A DNA stretch of 64,000 nucleotides. It comes from Herbaspirillum rubrisubalbicans (GTDB lineage Bacteria > Pseudomonadota > Gammaproteobacteria > Burkholderiales > Burkholderiaceae_D). The stretch covers positions 3,658,001 through 3,722,000 of the forward strand of contig NZ_CP024996.1 of NCBI RefSeq assembly GCF_003719195.1. The letters are read 5' to 3'. Shown piece after piece: positions 1 through 8,077 of this stretch. The translations under genes and the position numbers were made by a program. Under the pieces are notes generated by a model, which was given only the letters and a program-made list of their open reading frames with translations, ran no database searches and was not told where the DNA came from. Numbering within the stretch: the stretch's first letter is position 1; every line of letters begins with the position of its first letter.

Positions 1-119
1 TGGGCCGGCAGGCTGCAAGCGGCCAGGGAGACGGCCAGCATCAGGGCCCTGCACGTGCGCGGGAAAGGTCGGGGCAACAGCGGCCGGCGGCGGCCACCGT
101 GGTGAAGATCGTGATTCAT
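1..119 (-). CDS. N-terminal part of a putative lipoprotein (cut by window edge)
   Basis: An ATG at 119 opens a minus-strand frame that runs off the left edge after 39 codons. The translation has an arginine-rich n-region (RRRPLLPRPFPR) and then a hydrophobic run ending in LAVSLAACSLPA, which fits a lipobox with the lipidated cysteine in LAAC. This predicts an exported, lipid-anchored envelope protein. A weak AAGAG ribosome-binding stretch lies upstream. The n-region is long, so the internal ATG (residue 27, MLAVSLAAC) is an alternative start. The function cannot be told from this fragment; outer-membrane factors of RND pumps often begin like this, but that is only a guess. Confidence 0.45.
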   Translation of the reverse strand, partial: MNHDLHHGGRRRPLLPRPFPRTCRALMLAVSLAACSLPA

Positions 120-346
120 CTGCGCTCTTTTTTCTGTTGATCTCGCCCGTGGACACCGTCTCGCTCGACGCCAAGACGCCGGACCAGGTCAGCGACCTGC
201 GAGGACGGGGGACAAGAATTGGCTTTGGATGATCGCGGAAACGCCAAGAGGGACTAATTGTCCCTTGGTGCAGGAATGCTCATATCTCCTAGAAGGTTTT
301 CGAGAAATGAAATGAAGATTTAAAAAAGCGCGGAATCAGCGAGTTC
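120..346. other. Intergenic region, no confident gene
   Basis: This stretch lies between the lipoprotein start and the end of the TPR gene. It holds an imperfect inverted repeat at about 243-268 (GGGAC-TAATT-GTCCC with flanking CCAAG/CTTGG), which could terminate the leftward TPR transcript although it has no clear T-tract. On the plus strand an open stretch ending with a stop at about 230 reads SPVDTVSLDAK then QVSDLRGR, faintly like a solute-binding protein. It has no start codon and may be chance. Confidence 0.35.
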
Positions 347-2059
347 TCAGGAGGGAAAAGCGGTCGTCGCCAAGGCCGCGCGCAGCATCCCCATCACGCC
401 CTCCCAGGCGCCCGGTTGCTGCTGGCGGAACAAGCGGGCCGTCGGGTACCAGGGCGAATCATGGCGCTGCAGGAACCAGCGCCAATCGGGGGCATAGGGC
501 AAGGCGATCCAGACCGGCAGGCCGAGCGCACCGGCCAGGTGGGCGGCGGCGGTGTCAACGCTGATGACCAGGTCCATGCAGGACAGCGCCGCAGCGGTAT
601 CGGCGAAGTCGCCGATGCGCTCGCCTAGCGCGTGCCATTGCGGTCCGGCCTGTTGCAGCCATTGCGCATCGTCGGCGCGCAGGTCAGGTTGCAGGACGAA
701 GAATTGCAGCCCGGTGCGGGCCTTAGCCAAGGTGGCAAAGCCCGCCAAGGCCATGGAGCGGCGTGCATCGTTGACGTTGCCGGGGTTGCCGGAACAGACC
801 ACGCCGATGCGCAAGCCGCCGGCCACGCGTGGCGCCAGTGCGGCGATATGACTTTCCCACTGCTGGCGCAAGCTGGCCTCGACGGTGAGATAAGGAATCG
901 GCGCCGGGATGGTGTCCATGGTGGTATTGCAGACCAGCGGGAGGCTCATCAACGGCAGCTGGAAATCGATGGCCGGCAACGCTTCGCCCATGACCACCAG
1001 GCCGATACGCTGGGCTACCGGCAAGCCCTGCATCAAGGTCAACAGACTGGCCGGCAACTCGAACACCACTTCGGCGCCCGCCTCGACGATCTGCTGCACG
1101 TAGCGACTGAACTGGATGGTATCGCCCTGCCCTTGCTCGGCCCACAGCAGGATGCGCTTGCCGGCGAGTGAGCTGCCGCCGTTCCAGGCCGGGATGTCGG
1201 CATGACGATAGGGATCGGCGGCGCGCCCTTCCCAGCGCCATTCATAGAGCGGCAAGGCTTCCTGCAGGCGGCCCAGCGCCAGCAGCGACAGCGCCAGGTT
1301 GAGATGGGCATCGGCATCGCTGCCATCGATACGCAGCGCGCGGCGATAACTGTCGATGGCGTCTTCGTGCTCACGCAGCCGGGCCAGCGTAGTCCCACGG
1401 CTGACGTGGGCATCGACCAGATCAGGATCGAGGATCAAGGCATGGTCGTAGTAACGCAGCGCCTCTTGGTAGCTGCCCAGGGCGTGCTCGACCAGGCCCG
1501 CCGCCAGCCAGTACTGGGCACGCTGATCATCCAGGCGCAGGGCTTGATGGATGCTGTGACGGGCCGCTTCCCATTGGCCGGCACGCTCGTGCAGCAGCGC
1601 CTTGCGATGCCAGGTGTCGGGGACATCGGGATTGCGCCGCAAAGCCTCTTCCAGCAAGGCCAGCACCTGGGCATCGTTTTTCCCGGAAGGCGACATGCCC
1701 TGCAGGGCAGCGGCCGCAGCGACGAAGAATTCTGCACGCTCCTGCCCAGATTCGATCAGGTCGCGATACAGCAGGAAGGCATCTTCATATTTCCCCTGTT
1801 CGTAGAAGGCGCGGCCCAGGCGATAGCGCAGGGCCAGTGCCTCCTCGCTGGACGCATCTACCAGCCGCAAGGCCTGTTGCCAGGCTAGCGCCGCTTCCTC
1901 GAAGCGCCCTTGCGCGGCCGCCACGCTACCCAGCAGATGCAGGGCATCCTTGTGCTGCGGATGGCTTTGCAGCAGGCCGAACAGCAATTGCTCGGCAGCG
2001 GCGTAGTCTTCCTGGTCGAAACGGTCGAGGGCGAGGCGCAGGGTGTCAGTGGCGTTCAT
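347..2059 (-). CDS. TPR-repeat protein with C-terminal glycosyltransferase-like domain
   Basis: The product has 570 residues. The first ~280 are tandem tetratricopeptide repeats (for example AEQLLFGLLQSHPQHKDALHLLG and DAHLNLALSLLALGRLQEAL). The C-terminal half has features of family-9/heptosyltransferase-like domains found in bacterial TPR-glycosyltransferases: the LLWAEQGQGDTIQFSRYV stretch, the VVCSGNPGNVNDARRS stretch, and DLVISVDTAAAHLAGALGLPVW, which resembles the nucleotide-sugar-binding end of these enzymes. No signal peptide or membrane segment is seen, so it is probably cytoplasmic. Such proteins are often tied to protein or surface glycan modification, but no glycosylation genes lie nearby, so the substrate is unknown. 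The ATG at 2059 lacks a good Shine-Dalgarno sequence. Confidence 0.75.
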   Translation of the reverse strand: MNATDTLRLALDRFDQEDYAAAEQLLFGLLQSHPQHKDALHLLGSVAAAQGRFEEAALAWQQALRLVDASSEEALALRYRLGRAFYEQGKYEDAFLLYRDLIESGQERAEFFVAAAAALQGMSPSGKNDAQVLALLEEALRRNPDVPDTWHRKALLHERAGQWEAARHSIHQALRLDDQRAQYWLAAGLVEHALGSYQEALRYYDHALILDPDLVDAHVSRGTTLARLREHEDAIDSYRRALRIDGSDADAHLNLALSLLALGRLQEALPLYEWRWEGRAADPYRHADIPAWNGGSSLAGKRILLWAEQGQGDTIQFSRYVQQIVEAGAEVVFELPASLLTLMQGLPVAQRIGLVVMGEALPAIDFQLPLMSLPLVCNTTMDTIPAPIPYLTVEASLRQQWESHIAALAPRVAGGLRIGVVCSGNPGNVNDARRSMALAGFATLAKARTGLQFFVLQPDLRADDAQWLQQAGPQWHALGERIGDFADTAAALSCMDLVISVDTAAAHLAGALGLPVWIALPYAPDWRWFLQRHDSPWYPTARLFRQQQPGAWEGVMGMLRAALATTAFPS

Positions 2060-2123
2060 GGCAGTCAGAAGGAGACAAACGGGGGTATTGTCTCATCCCT
2101 GCTGCTCCCGGCACTGATGTAGG

Positions 2124-2813
2124 TCAGCGCTTGAAGACCAGCACCGGATCGGCGCGATAGATGGCCGGGTACATCTTCTGCAGATTGCTGATCTTGGGCA
2201 GGTCGTTATAGGCGATGTAGGGCTGGTTGGGATGCAGGGTGGCGTAGTCCTGGTGATAATCCTCGGCCCGGTAGAACGCCTGCAACGGCGCCACCGTGGT
2301 CACGATGGGAGCGGCGAACACCTTGGCGGCGTTGAGCTGGGCGATGTAGGCCAGCGTCGCCTGCTGCTGTTGCGCGCTGGCGGTGAAGATGGCCGAGCGG
2401 TATTGCGTGCCTTGGTCCGGTCCCTGACGGTTCAGTTGGGTCGGGTCATGCGCCACCGAAAAATAGATCTGCAGGATCTGGCCATAGGAAATCTTGCGCG
2501 GGTCGTAGGTCACCTGCACCGCTTCGGCATGACCGGTGGTCCCCGCACTGACCTGGGAATAGCTGGCCGTATCGGCCTTGCCGCCGGCATAACCGGAGAC
2601 GGCCTGCAATACCCCCTGGGTATGCTGGAACACCCCCTGCACGCCCCAGAAGCAACCACCAGCCAGCACCACGGTGGCAGTGGGAGCGGTCGAATCCAAC
2701 ACGGCCTTGCCGCTCGGAGCGGGCACTGCCACCGCCGCTTCGGCGGCATACGCGGATGGCTGGATGGCCGCCGCCAGCACCAGGCACAAGGCGGCAGGTT
2801 TGAACAAGGACAT
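2124..2813 (-). CDS. msrA: Peptide-methionine (S)-S-oxide reductase MsrA, exported one-Cys form
   Basis: MsrA reduces the S epimer of methionine sulfoxide in proteins. The GCFWG active-site motif is present with catalytic Cys54, and the family core follows (SGYAGG, GHAEAVQVTYDP, FYRAEDYHQDY). The N-terminus (MSLFKPAALCLVLAAAIQPSAYA) is a signal peptide, so the enzyme should act in the periplasm, unlike the usual cytosolic MsrA. The only other cysteine is in the signal peptide, so the mature enzyme has no resolving cysteine. The ATG at 2813 is preferred over an upstream TTG because GGAG lies 8 bases before it. The gene follows msrQ by 46 bases on the same strand, so it is probably the third gene of an msrP-msrQ-msrA unit. 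Confidence 0.93.
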   Translation of the reverse strand: MSLFKPAALCLVLAAAIQPSAYAAEAAVAVPAPSGKAVLDSTAPTATVVLAGGCFWGVQGVFQHTQGVLQAVSGYAGGKADTASYSQVSAGTTGHAEAVQVTYDPRKISYGQILQIYFSVAHDPTQLNRQGPDQGTQYRSAIFTASAQQQQATLAYIAQLNAAKVFAAPIVTTVAPLQAFYRAEDYHQDYATLHPNQPYIAYNDLPKISNLQKMYPAIYRADPVLVFKR

Positions 2814-2859
2814 GGTCAATCTCCGGTACGGGTCTAGAAAAATCGGATAGGCAAGCCAG

Positions 2860-3549
2860 TCAGCGCCGTGGGGGCGCAGTCGGCACCACCGGCGCAGCGT
2901 GCGCCCTGCCCTTGCGCCACAGCAGGCGCAGCGCCAGCATCAGGCCGACCAGCACGGCAAACAGCAGCGGCTGGGCGATGAGGTTCTTGCCGGCCTTGTC
3001 CCACCAGTAATGCAGCACGCCCAGCGGCACGATCACGTAGACCAGACGATGCAAGACCTGCCAGCGCTTGCCGCCCAGGCGGCGCACCATGCCGTTGGTG
3101 CTGGTGATGGCCAGCGGGATCGACAGCACCAGCGCCAGCACGCCCACCGTGATGAAGGGCCGCTTGAGGATGTCCTTCCAGATCTCGCCCAGGTCGAAGA
3201 AGTGATCGAACCAGACAAAGGTCGTGAAATGCAAACACAAGTAGAAGAACGCCATCAACCCCACCATGCGCCTCATGCGCACCAGCCAGTTCAGCCCGGT
3301 GAGCTTGCGCAAGGGGGTGACGGCCAGGGTGATGCAGAACAGGTACAGCGTCCAGTCACCCGTACTGTGGGTGATGAATTCCAGCGGATTGGCACCCAGC
3401 CCACCCGTGAATCCCAGTACCACCAAACGCACCAGCGGGACAAACGCCAGCGCCAGGAAGCACCACCACAGCACGGTCACGCTGCGAGGTTTCAGGTTGC
3501 GCAAGGCGGCAGGGGCAAGGGGAAGCAGCATGGACGATCCGATGGGCAT
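2860..3549 (-). CDS. msrQ: Heme-binding membrane subunit MsrQ (YedZ family)
   Basis: MsrQ is the heme b-containing inner-membrane partner that passes electrons to periplasmic MsrP. The 229-residue product is very hydrophobic, with about six membrane segments. It has the ferric-reductase-like pattern of conserved histidines, e.g. in FYLCLHFTTFVWFDHFF and GKRWQVLHRLVYVIVPLGVLHYWW, which are expected heme ligands. The start ([13 protein letters not shown]) overlaps the msrP stop as TGATG, so translation is coupled. The 3' neighbour is msrA. Confidence 0.93.
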   Translation of the reverse strand: MPIGSSMLLPLAPAALRNLKPRSVTVLWWCFLALAFVPLVRLVVLGFTGGLGANPLEFITHSTGDWTLYLFCITLAVTPLRKLTGLNWLVRMRRMVGLMAFFYLCLHFTTFVWFDHFFDLGEIWKDILKRPFITVGVLALVLSIPLAITSTNGMVRRLGGKRWQVLHRLVYVIVPLGVLHYWWDKAGKNLIAQPLLFAVLVGLMLALRLLWRKGRAHAAPVVPTAPPRR

Positions 3550-4517
3550 CAGTAGAACTTGCGCAGGTCCATGCCGGTGTAGAGGCTGGCTACCTCGTTG
3601 TAGCCGTTGAACATGAGGGTCTTGCGCTTGGGCGCGAAGAAGCCATCCTCGCCGATGCGGCGCTCGGTGGCCTGCGACCAGCGCGGGTGGTCCACGGTGG
3701 GATTGACGTTGGAATAGAAACCGTATTCCTGAGGCGCGTACAGGTTCCAGGCCGTCTTGGGTTCGTCCTTGACAAAGCGGATCTTGACGATGGACTTGGC
3801 CGACTTGAAGCCATACTTCCACGGCACGATGATGCGCACCGGCGCCCCGTTCTGGTTGGGCAGGACTTCGCCATACATGCCCAGGGTCAGGAGCGTGAGC
3901 GGATGGTTGGCCTCATCCATGCGCAAACCTTCACGATAGGGCCAGTTCAGGATGGGGTCGGACAGCCCTGGCATCTGTTTCTTGTCGGCCAGGGTGACGA
4001 ATTCTACATATCGGGCATTTCCCGTGGGCTCCACCTTCCTGATCAGGGCCGACAGGGAATAACCGATCCAGGGAATCACCATCGACCAGCCTTCCACGCA
4101 ACGCAGGCGGTAGATGCGTTCCTCCAGCGGGGCCAGCTTGGTCAAGGCATCCAGGTCCAAGGTCATGGGCTTGTTGACCTCGCCTTCGATGGCGATGGTC
4201 CAGGGACTGGTCTTGAGGGAGCCGGCATTCTTGGCCGGATCGGACTTGTCGGTGCCGAACTCGTAGAAGTTGTTGTAGCTGGTGGCGTCCTTGTAGGCGG
4301 TCTGCTTGTCCATGACCGCGTAGGCGTTATTGAGCTTGGCCGGCAGCTTCCTGCCCTGCTGGGCGAAAGCCTGCGGCAGCGCGCCCATGCCGCTGGCCAG
4401 GGCCGAGCCGGCGGCCACGCGGGCCATGAAGCTGCGACGGGACAAGTAGAGATCCTTGGGGGTGATCTCGGAGGCGGTCGGAATCTCGATCTGGTCGGGA
4501 CGAATCTTGATGAGCAT
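3549..4517 (-). CDS. msrP: Protein-methionine-sulfoxide reductase catalytic subunit MsrP (YedY)
   Basis: MsrP is a periplasmic molybdopterin enzyme that repairs oxidised methionines in envelope proteins. The 322-residue product has a twin-arginine signal ([18 protein letters not shown]) and the sulfite-oxidase fold signature [20 protein letters not shown], whose cysteine should bind molybdenum. The family C-terminus ([22 protein letters not shown]) is intact. The start at 4517 is supported by GGAG seven bases upstream and by the position of the Tat motif. It is the first gene of the msrP-msrQ-msrA unit and is divergent from a two-component system. The CusR-type box at 4615-4630 lies between them. 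Confidence 0.95.
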   Translation of the reverse strand: MLIKIRPDQIEIPTASEITPKDLYLSRRSFMARVAAGSALASGMGALPQAFAQQGRKLPAKLNNAYAVMDKQTAYKDATSYNNFYEFGTDKSDPAKNAGSLKTSPWTIAIEGEVNKPMTLDLDALTKLAPLEERIYRLRCVEGWSMVIPWIGYSLSALIRKVEPTGNARYVEFVTLADKKQMPGLSDPILNWPYREGLRMDEANHPLTLLTLGMYGEVLPNQNGAPVRIIVPWKYGFKSAKSIVKIRFVKDEPKTAWNLYAPQEYGFYSNVNPTVDHPRWSQATERRIGEDGFFAPKRKTLMFNGYNEVASLYTGMDLRKFY

Positions 4518-4614
4518 GGTGCGCTCCAGCAAATAAGGGTGGGTGCCAGGCCGGGAGCCCTGGCAAGATGAGGCCATGGTAAAAGCGAGTCGGTGACACT
4601 CAAGTGGCAGTTTG

Positions 4615-4630
4615 ATGACAATTTTGTCAT
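4615..4630. promoter_or_regulatory. CusR/HprR-type operator between msrP and the response regulator
   Basis: The sequence ATGACAATTTTGTCAT is an inverted repeat with perfect 7-base arms and a 2-base centre. It matches the core of the E. coli CusR/HprR box (ATGACAA-NN-TTGTCAT). It lies 97 bases upstream of msrP and 95 bases upstream of the response-regulator ATG, so one site could serve both directions. A TAGAAT -10 candidate for the regulator lies at 4652-4657, placing the box centre near -40. Binding itself is inferred. Confidence 0.75.
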
Positions 4631-4725
4631 GAAGAAAAATCCCGCCATTGCTAGAATCGAGTGCATTTTCCAGCCATTCTCCCCGATCCCGGCCGCCTTT
4701 GCAGCGGCCATTTTTCTCCTACAGC

Positions 4726-5397
4726 ATGGCGATCCTGGTAATCGAAGACGACCCCAAGACCGGGGACTACCTGCGCAAAGGCTTGCGCGAATCCGGCTAT
4801 GCCGTGGATCTGGCGCGTACCGGCACCGATGGTCTGCACCTGGCGCTGGAGCAGGACTACGATCTGGTGGTGCTGGACGTGATGCTGCCCGGCCTGGACG
4901 GCTGGCAGGTCATGAGCGCGCTGCGCAGCAAGCGCGATCTGCCGGTGCTGTTCTTGACGGCCAGGGACCACGTGGATGATCGCATCCGCGGCCTGCAACT
5001 AGGCGCCGACGATTACCTGGTCAAGCCCTTTTCTTTCACCGAGCTGGTGCTGCGCATCCGCACCCTGCTGCGCCGGGGCGTCACGCGCGAGGCCGAGGTC
5101 TATGAGATCGCCGACCTGCAACTGGACCACGTGCGCCACAAGGTCACGCGCCAGGGGCTCAACATCGCCCTGACTAACAAGGAATTCATGCTGCTGCACC
5201 TGCTCATCAAGCGCCAGGGCGAAGCGCTGTCACGCAGTGTGATCGCATCCCAGATCTGGGATATGAACTTCGACAGCGACACCAACGTGGTCGACGTCGC
5301 CATCAAGCGCCTGCGCGCCAAGATCGATGCCCCGTTCGAGAAGAAACTGATCCACACCGTGCGCAGCGTGGGCTACATGTTTTCGGAACACCCATGA
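4726..5397 (+). CDS. OmpR-family response regulator, CusR/HprR type
   Basis: The 223-residue protein has a receiver domain with acidic pocket Glu7-Asp8-Asp9, phosphorylation site Asp51 ([13 protein letters not shown]) and Lys100 (DDYLVKPF). An OmpR winged-helix domain follows and ends in [13 protein letters not shown]. This is the heavy-metal/HprR-like subgroup. In E. coli HprR (YedW) sits beside and activates msrPQ in response to oxidants such as HOCl and H2O2. The divergent placement here next to msrPQA, with a matching box, suggests the same role; a copper role as in CusR is the alternative. The ATG at 4726 begins the conserved MAILVIEDD. The kinase gene follows with an ATGA overlap. Confidence 0.9.
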   Translation: MAILVIEDDPKTGDYLRKGLRESGYAVDLARTGTDGLHLALEQDYDLVVLDVMLPGLDGWQVMSALRSKRDLPVLFLTARDHVDDRIRGLQLGADDYLVKPFSFTELVLRIRTLLRRGVTREAEVYEIADLQLDHVRHKVTRQGLNIALTNKEFMLLHLLIKRQGEALSRSVIASQIWDMNFDSDTNVVDVAIKRLRAKIDAPFEKKLIHTVRSVGYMFSEHP

Positions 5398-6839
5398 GCC
5401 AGGCCACCGTACATGCACGTGGCTGGACCCTGACCACCCGCGTGACCGCCCTATTCGCGCTGATGACCTGCCTGGTGGTAACCGGCCTGGGGCTGTACCT
5501 GGATCGCGCCGCCGGCGATGCCCTGGCGCAGCGCGCCGACCAGGCCTTGATCGGCCGGGTCGAGCACTTCCGCAACCTGATGCACGATCTGTACAACGTC
5601 GAGCAGATGGAACAGCGCCCGGCGCTGTTCGAAAGCATGATGGGCAACGAGCAGGATGTGCGCATCTTCCGCCGCCAGGGTGAAGCCCCCTTCATCCAGA
5701 GCAATCCCGACCACCTGGTTCCCCCGGCCATGCAGCCGGCCCCCGTGGACCAGCCGGTGAGCGCGGCCCGCCTGCTGACCAGCGAGCGCGCCGACGGCGT
5801 GCGGGTGCGCTGGGTCTCGGCCCTGGCGGACGTGGGTAAAGGCCGCGACACCGTGGAAATCATCGCCGCCTATGTGATGGTGCAGGAAGACCGTATGATG
5901 CGCAGCTACCGCTGGCGCATCGCCGGGGCCGCCGCAGCGGCCATCCTGCTGACGTCGCTGTTGGGCTTCGTACTGCTGCGGCGCGGCTTGCAGCCACTGG
6001 AGGCGATGAGCCAGCGCGCGGCCCAGATCACGCCGGATCGCCTGTCCACCCGGCTGGAACAAGAGGGAATGCCGGCCGAACTGCGACGCGTGGCACTCTC
6101 CTTCAATGCCATGCTGGACCGGCTGGAAGCTGGTTATGACCACTTGGCGCAGTTTTCCGGCGACCTGGCCCATGAGATCCGCACCCCCATCAACGTACTG
6201 ATGGGTCAGAGCCAGGTAGCCCTGGGCCAGCGCCGCAGTCCCGAAGACTACGAGCAGTTGCTGGAATCGAACGTGGAAGAATTGCAGCGACTGGCGCGCA
6301 TCGTGGAAAACATCCTGTTCCTGGCCCAGGCCGACCACAGCACGCTGGCAGTGGAATGCAGCGCCCTGGATCTGCAGGAAGAGCTGGCCAAGATCACTGA
6401 CTATTTCGAGGGCATCGCCGACGAACGCGGGATGCACTTCGCGCTGCAGGCACAAGGGATATGCCAGGCCAACCTGGATATGTGGCGCCGGGCGGTGAGC
6501 AACCTGATCATCAACGCGGTGCGCTATGGCGAACCCGATAGCATCATCCGCATTCAGGCCGAGGGCGATGCCAGCGGCAGCCGCATCCTGGTAGACAACC
6601 GCAGCGGCAATGTCACGCCCCAGGTGATGGCGCGCATGTTCGACCGCTTCTATCGCGGCGACCGCTCGCGCAGCGCGCTGACCGAATCCAATGGCCTGGG
6701 GCTAGCCATCGTCAAGGCCATCATGGCCTTGCACCGTGGCACGGCGACGGTGGAGTGTCCCCAGCCGGGCTGGATTCGCTTCAGCCTGCGCTTCCCTTCG
6801 GTGGCCGCAGCGCCACCCACAGATAAACCAGATCACTGA
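5394..6839 (+). CDS. Heavy-metal/oxidant-type sensor histidine kinase
   Basis: The 481-residue kinase is the partner of the preceding regulator. It has a transmembrane segment at ~17-37, a periplasmic sensor of ~135 residues, a second transmembrane segment at ~174-196, a HAMP region ([14 protein letters not shown]), an H-box with His260 ([19 protein letters not shown]), an N-box ([10 protein letters not shown]) and a G-box ([11 protein letters not shown]). The architecture is that of CusS/HprS kinases. Its start overlaps the regulator stop (ATGA). In HprS-type kinases the sensor responds to oxidation. A cysteine lies in the first membrane helix (MTCLVV) and none is obvious in the periplasmic loop, so the signal is unclear. 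Confidence 0.9.
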   Translation: MSQATVHARGWTLTTRVTALFALMTCLVVTGLGLYLDRAAGDALAQRADQALIGRVEHFRNLMHDLYNVEQMEQRPALFESMMGNEQDVRIFRRQGEAPFIQSNPDHLVPPAMQPAPVDQPVSAARLLTSERADGVRVRWVSALADVGKGRDTVEIIAAYVMVQEDRMMRSYRWRIAGAAAAAILLTSLLGFVLLRRGLQPLEAMSQRAAQITPDRLSTRLEQEGMPAELRRVALSFNAMLDRLEAGYDHLAQFSGDLAHEIRTPINVLMGQSQVALGQRRSPEDYEQLLESNVEELQRLARIVENILFLAQADHSTLAVECSALDLQEELAKITDYFEGIADERGMHFALQAQGICQANLDMWRRAVSNLIINAVRYGEPDSIIRIQAEGDASGSRILVDNRSGNVTPQVMARMFDRFYRGDRSRSALTESNGLGLAIVKAIMALHRGTATVECPQPGWIRFSLRFPSVAAAPPTDKPDH

Positions 6840-6904
6840 ACCAGGCAACCAACACCATCACCCAAGCCACCCCACGCCAGGGATGAATTGCAAATGCAGC
6901 TTAT

Positions 6905-6918
6905 TTGATCCGCATCAT
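6905..6918. promoter_or_regulatory. Putative FNR/Anr box
   Basis: TTGATCCGCATCAT matches the FNR consensus TTGAT-N4-ATCAA at 9 of 10 fixed positions. It lies about 315 bases before the first gene of the bd oxidase operon. Oxygen-responsive FNR control of cytochrome bd is well known in proteobacteria. The distance implies a long 5' leader or a distal promoter. Confidence 0.5.
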
Positions 6919-7194
6919 GTTTCCTTTCGGCCAAGCTCTTCTGTCCGTCTAGGAAAGCGTGAAAATATCTTCATGCAGCGCAACACAGGGCTGCGTACTT
7001 GTGAAACCGGGAAGTTCACAAGACGCGATGTCGTCGTGACGAATAAGGGATACCCAACGTCACGCCCTGCCAACCGCCTGCTCGTGATCAACGCCTGCGC
7101 CATCCGCGCTGAGCGTGGGTCATTCTCATCCGTAATGACTGTTATCACCAAATACACAGGTACGCGACATTGCGATGGGACAAACAATTGTTTT

Positions 7195-7218
7195 AAATTT
7201 CAGCAATTACTGAAATTT
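7195..7218. promoter_or_regulatory. Inverted repeat, likely operator of the GbsR-type regulator
   Basis: A perfect 9-base inverted repeat (AAATTTCAG-N6-CTGAAATTT) ends 14 bases before the ATG of the MarR/GbsR-like regulator. Its position would let the regulator repress its own operon. Assignment to that regulator is an inference from location. Confidence 0.5.
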
Positions 7219-7232
7219 CGAAAGTTTTTGAC

Positions 7233-7802
7233 ATGGAAAGCAATGTACTCAGCCCCATGATGCAGCGCTTCATCGGCCATTTCGGCGAGATGGGCAGCCG
7301 CTGGGGGATCAATCGGACCGTAGGCCAGATCTACGCGCTGCTCTATATCTGTGGGCGCGCGCTCAACGCCGACGAGATTGCGGAGTACCTCAGCTTTTCG
7401 CGCTCCAACGTGAGCATGGGCTTGAAGGAATTGCAGTCGTGGCGACTGGTGCGCCTGCTGCACAAACCCAATGATCGCCGTGAATATTTCGAACCGCCCG
7501 GCGACATCTGGGAAATCTTCAAGGTGCTGCTGGAAGAGCGCCGCCGCCGCGAGATCGAGCCGACGCTCTCCATGCTGCGCGACGCCCTGCTGGAAGCACC
7601 CGGCAACAAGGACGACAAGGAGGCGCAGAAGCGCATGCGCCAGATGTATGAACTGATCGAACTGTCCAGTTCCTGGTTCGACGACGTGCAGCGTCTGTCG
7701 CCAGAAACGCTGGTGTCGCTCATGAAGATGGGTTCCAAGGTCAAAAAGCTGCTGGACGTGCGCGACAAGTTCCGCGTCGGCGGCGCCAGTGAAAAGGAGT
7801 AA
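7233..7802 (+). CDS. GbsR/MarR-family transcriptional regulator of the cyd operon
   Basis: The 189-residue protein has an N-terminal winged helix-turn-helix of the GbsR/MarR type (INRTVGQIYALLYICGRALNADEIAEYLSFSRSNVSMGLKEL with the wing LLHKPNDRREYFEPPGD). The C-terminal half is helical and charged and is probably used for dimerisation. No cysteine-rich or heme motif stands out. It is the first gene of the cyd unit, with only five bases before cydP, so it most likely controls cytochrome bd synthesis and its own transcription. The signal it reads is unknown. Confidence 0.85.
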   Translation: MESNVLSPMMQRFIGHFGEMGSRWGINRTVGQIYALLYICGRALNADEIAEYLSFSRSNVSMGLKELQSWRLVRLLHKPNDRREYFEPPGDIWEIFKVLLEERRRREIEPTLSMLRDALLEAPGNKDDKEAQKRMRQMYELIELSSSWFDDVQRLSPETLVSLMKMGSKVKKLLDVRDKFRVGGASEKE

Positions 7803-7807
7803 GCCAG

Positions 7808-8071
7808 ATGCAACTCACGCACCCTTCCCGCAAACGGCCATGGCAATGGCCACGCCTGACCCGGCTGCCGCTGGGGGCGGAGATCACCTTGCTGCTGGTG
7901 ATCAAGATCGCCCTCATCACGGTGCTGGCCAAAACCTTCTTCGCGCATCCCGAAGCCAAGCACATGCAGATGCCGGTGCAGCGGGTGGAGCAGCACATGC
8001 TGTCCTTCACCACGCCGCCTGCGGCAACCGCACAACACCAAGACCTATCCGCCAAACAACAACCGGAGTAA
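7808..8071 (+). CDS. cydP: Cytochrome oxidase putative small subunit CydP
   Basis: The 87-residue protein has a basic N-terminus (SRKRPWQWPRLTRLPLG), one membrane helix (AEITLLLVIKIALITVLAKTFF) and a polar tail rich in Gln and Pro. This is the pattern of the CydP proteins found in front of cydAB in beta- and gammaproteobacteria. It should sit in the inner membrane with the bd oxidase. An AAGGAG site precedes the ATG, and cydA starts six bases after its stop. Identification rests on context and the single-helix architecture. Confidence 0.8.
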   Translation: MQLTHPSRKRPWQWPRLTRLPLGAEITLLLVIKIALITVLAKTFFAHPEAKHMQMPVQRVEQHMLSFTTPPAATAQHQDLSAKQQPE

Positions 8072-8077
8072 CACAAC

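Larger units (their letters stand above)
6840..7232. promoter_or_regulatory. Leader region of the cyd operon with several inverted repeats
   Basis: This 393-base stretch has no convincing coding frame. It holds an FNR-like box at 6905-6918, an 8-base inverted repeat CTTGTGAA-N9-TTCACAAG at 6998-7022, a 6-base repeat GTCATT-N9-AATGAC at 7119-7139, and a 9-base repeat AAATTTCAG-N6-CTGAAATTT at 7195-7218 just before the GbsR-type regulator. The density of symmetric sites suggests control by more than one regulator. Confidence 0.55.

Noticed and set aside
6998..7022. CTTGTGAA-N9-TTCACAAG as a CRP site
   Set aside because: A CRP site needs TGTGA-N6-TCACA; here the spacing between half-sites is 11 bases.
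6973..7260. Possible small plus-strand gene in the cyd leader
   Set aside because: It overlaps the GbsR-type gene and several inverted repeats, has no ribosome site, and has no protein-like pattern.
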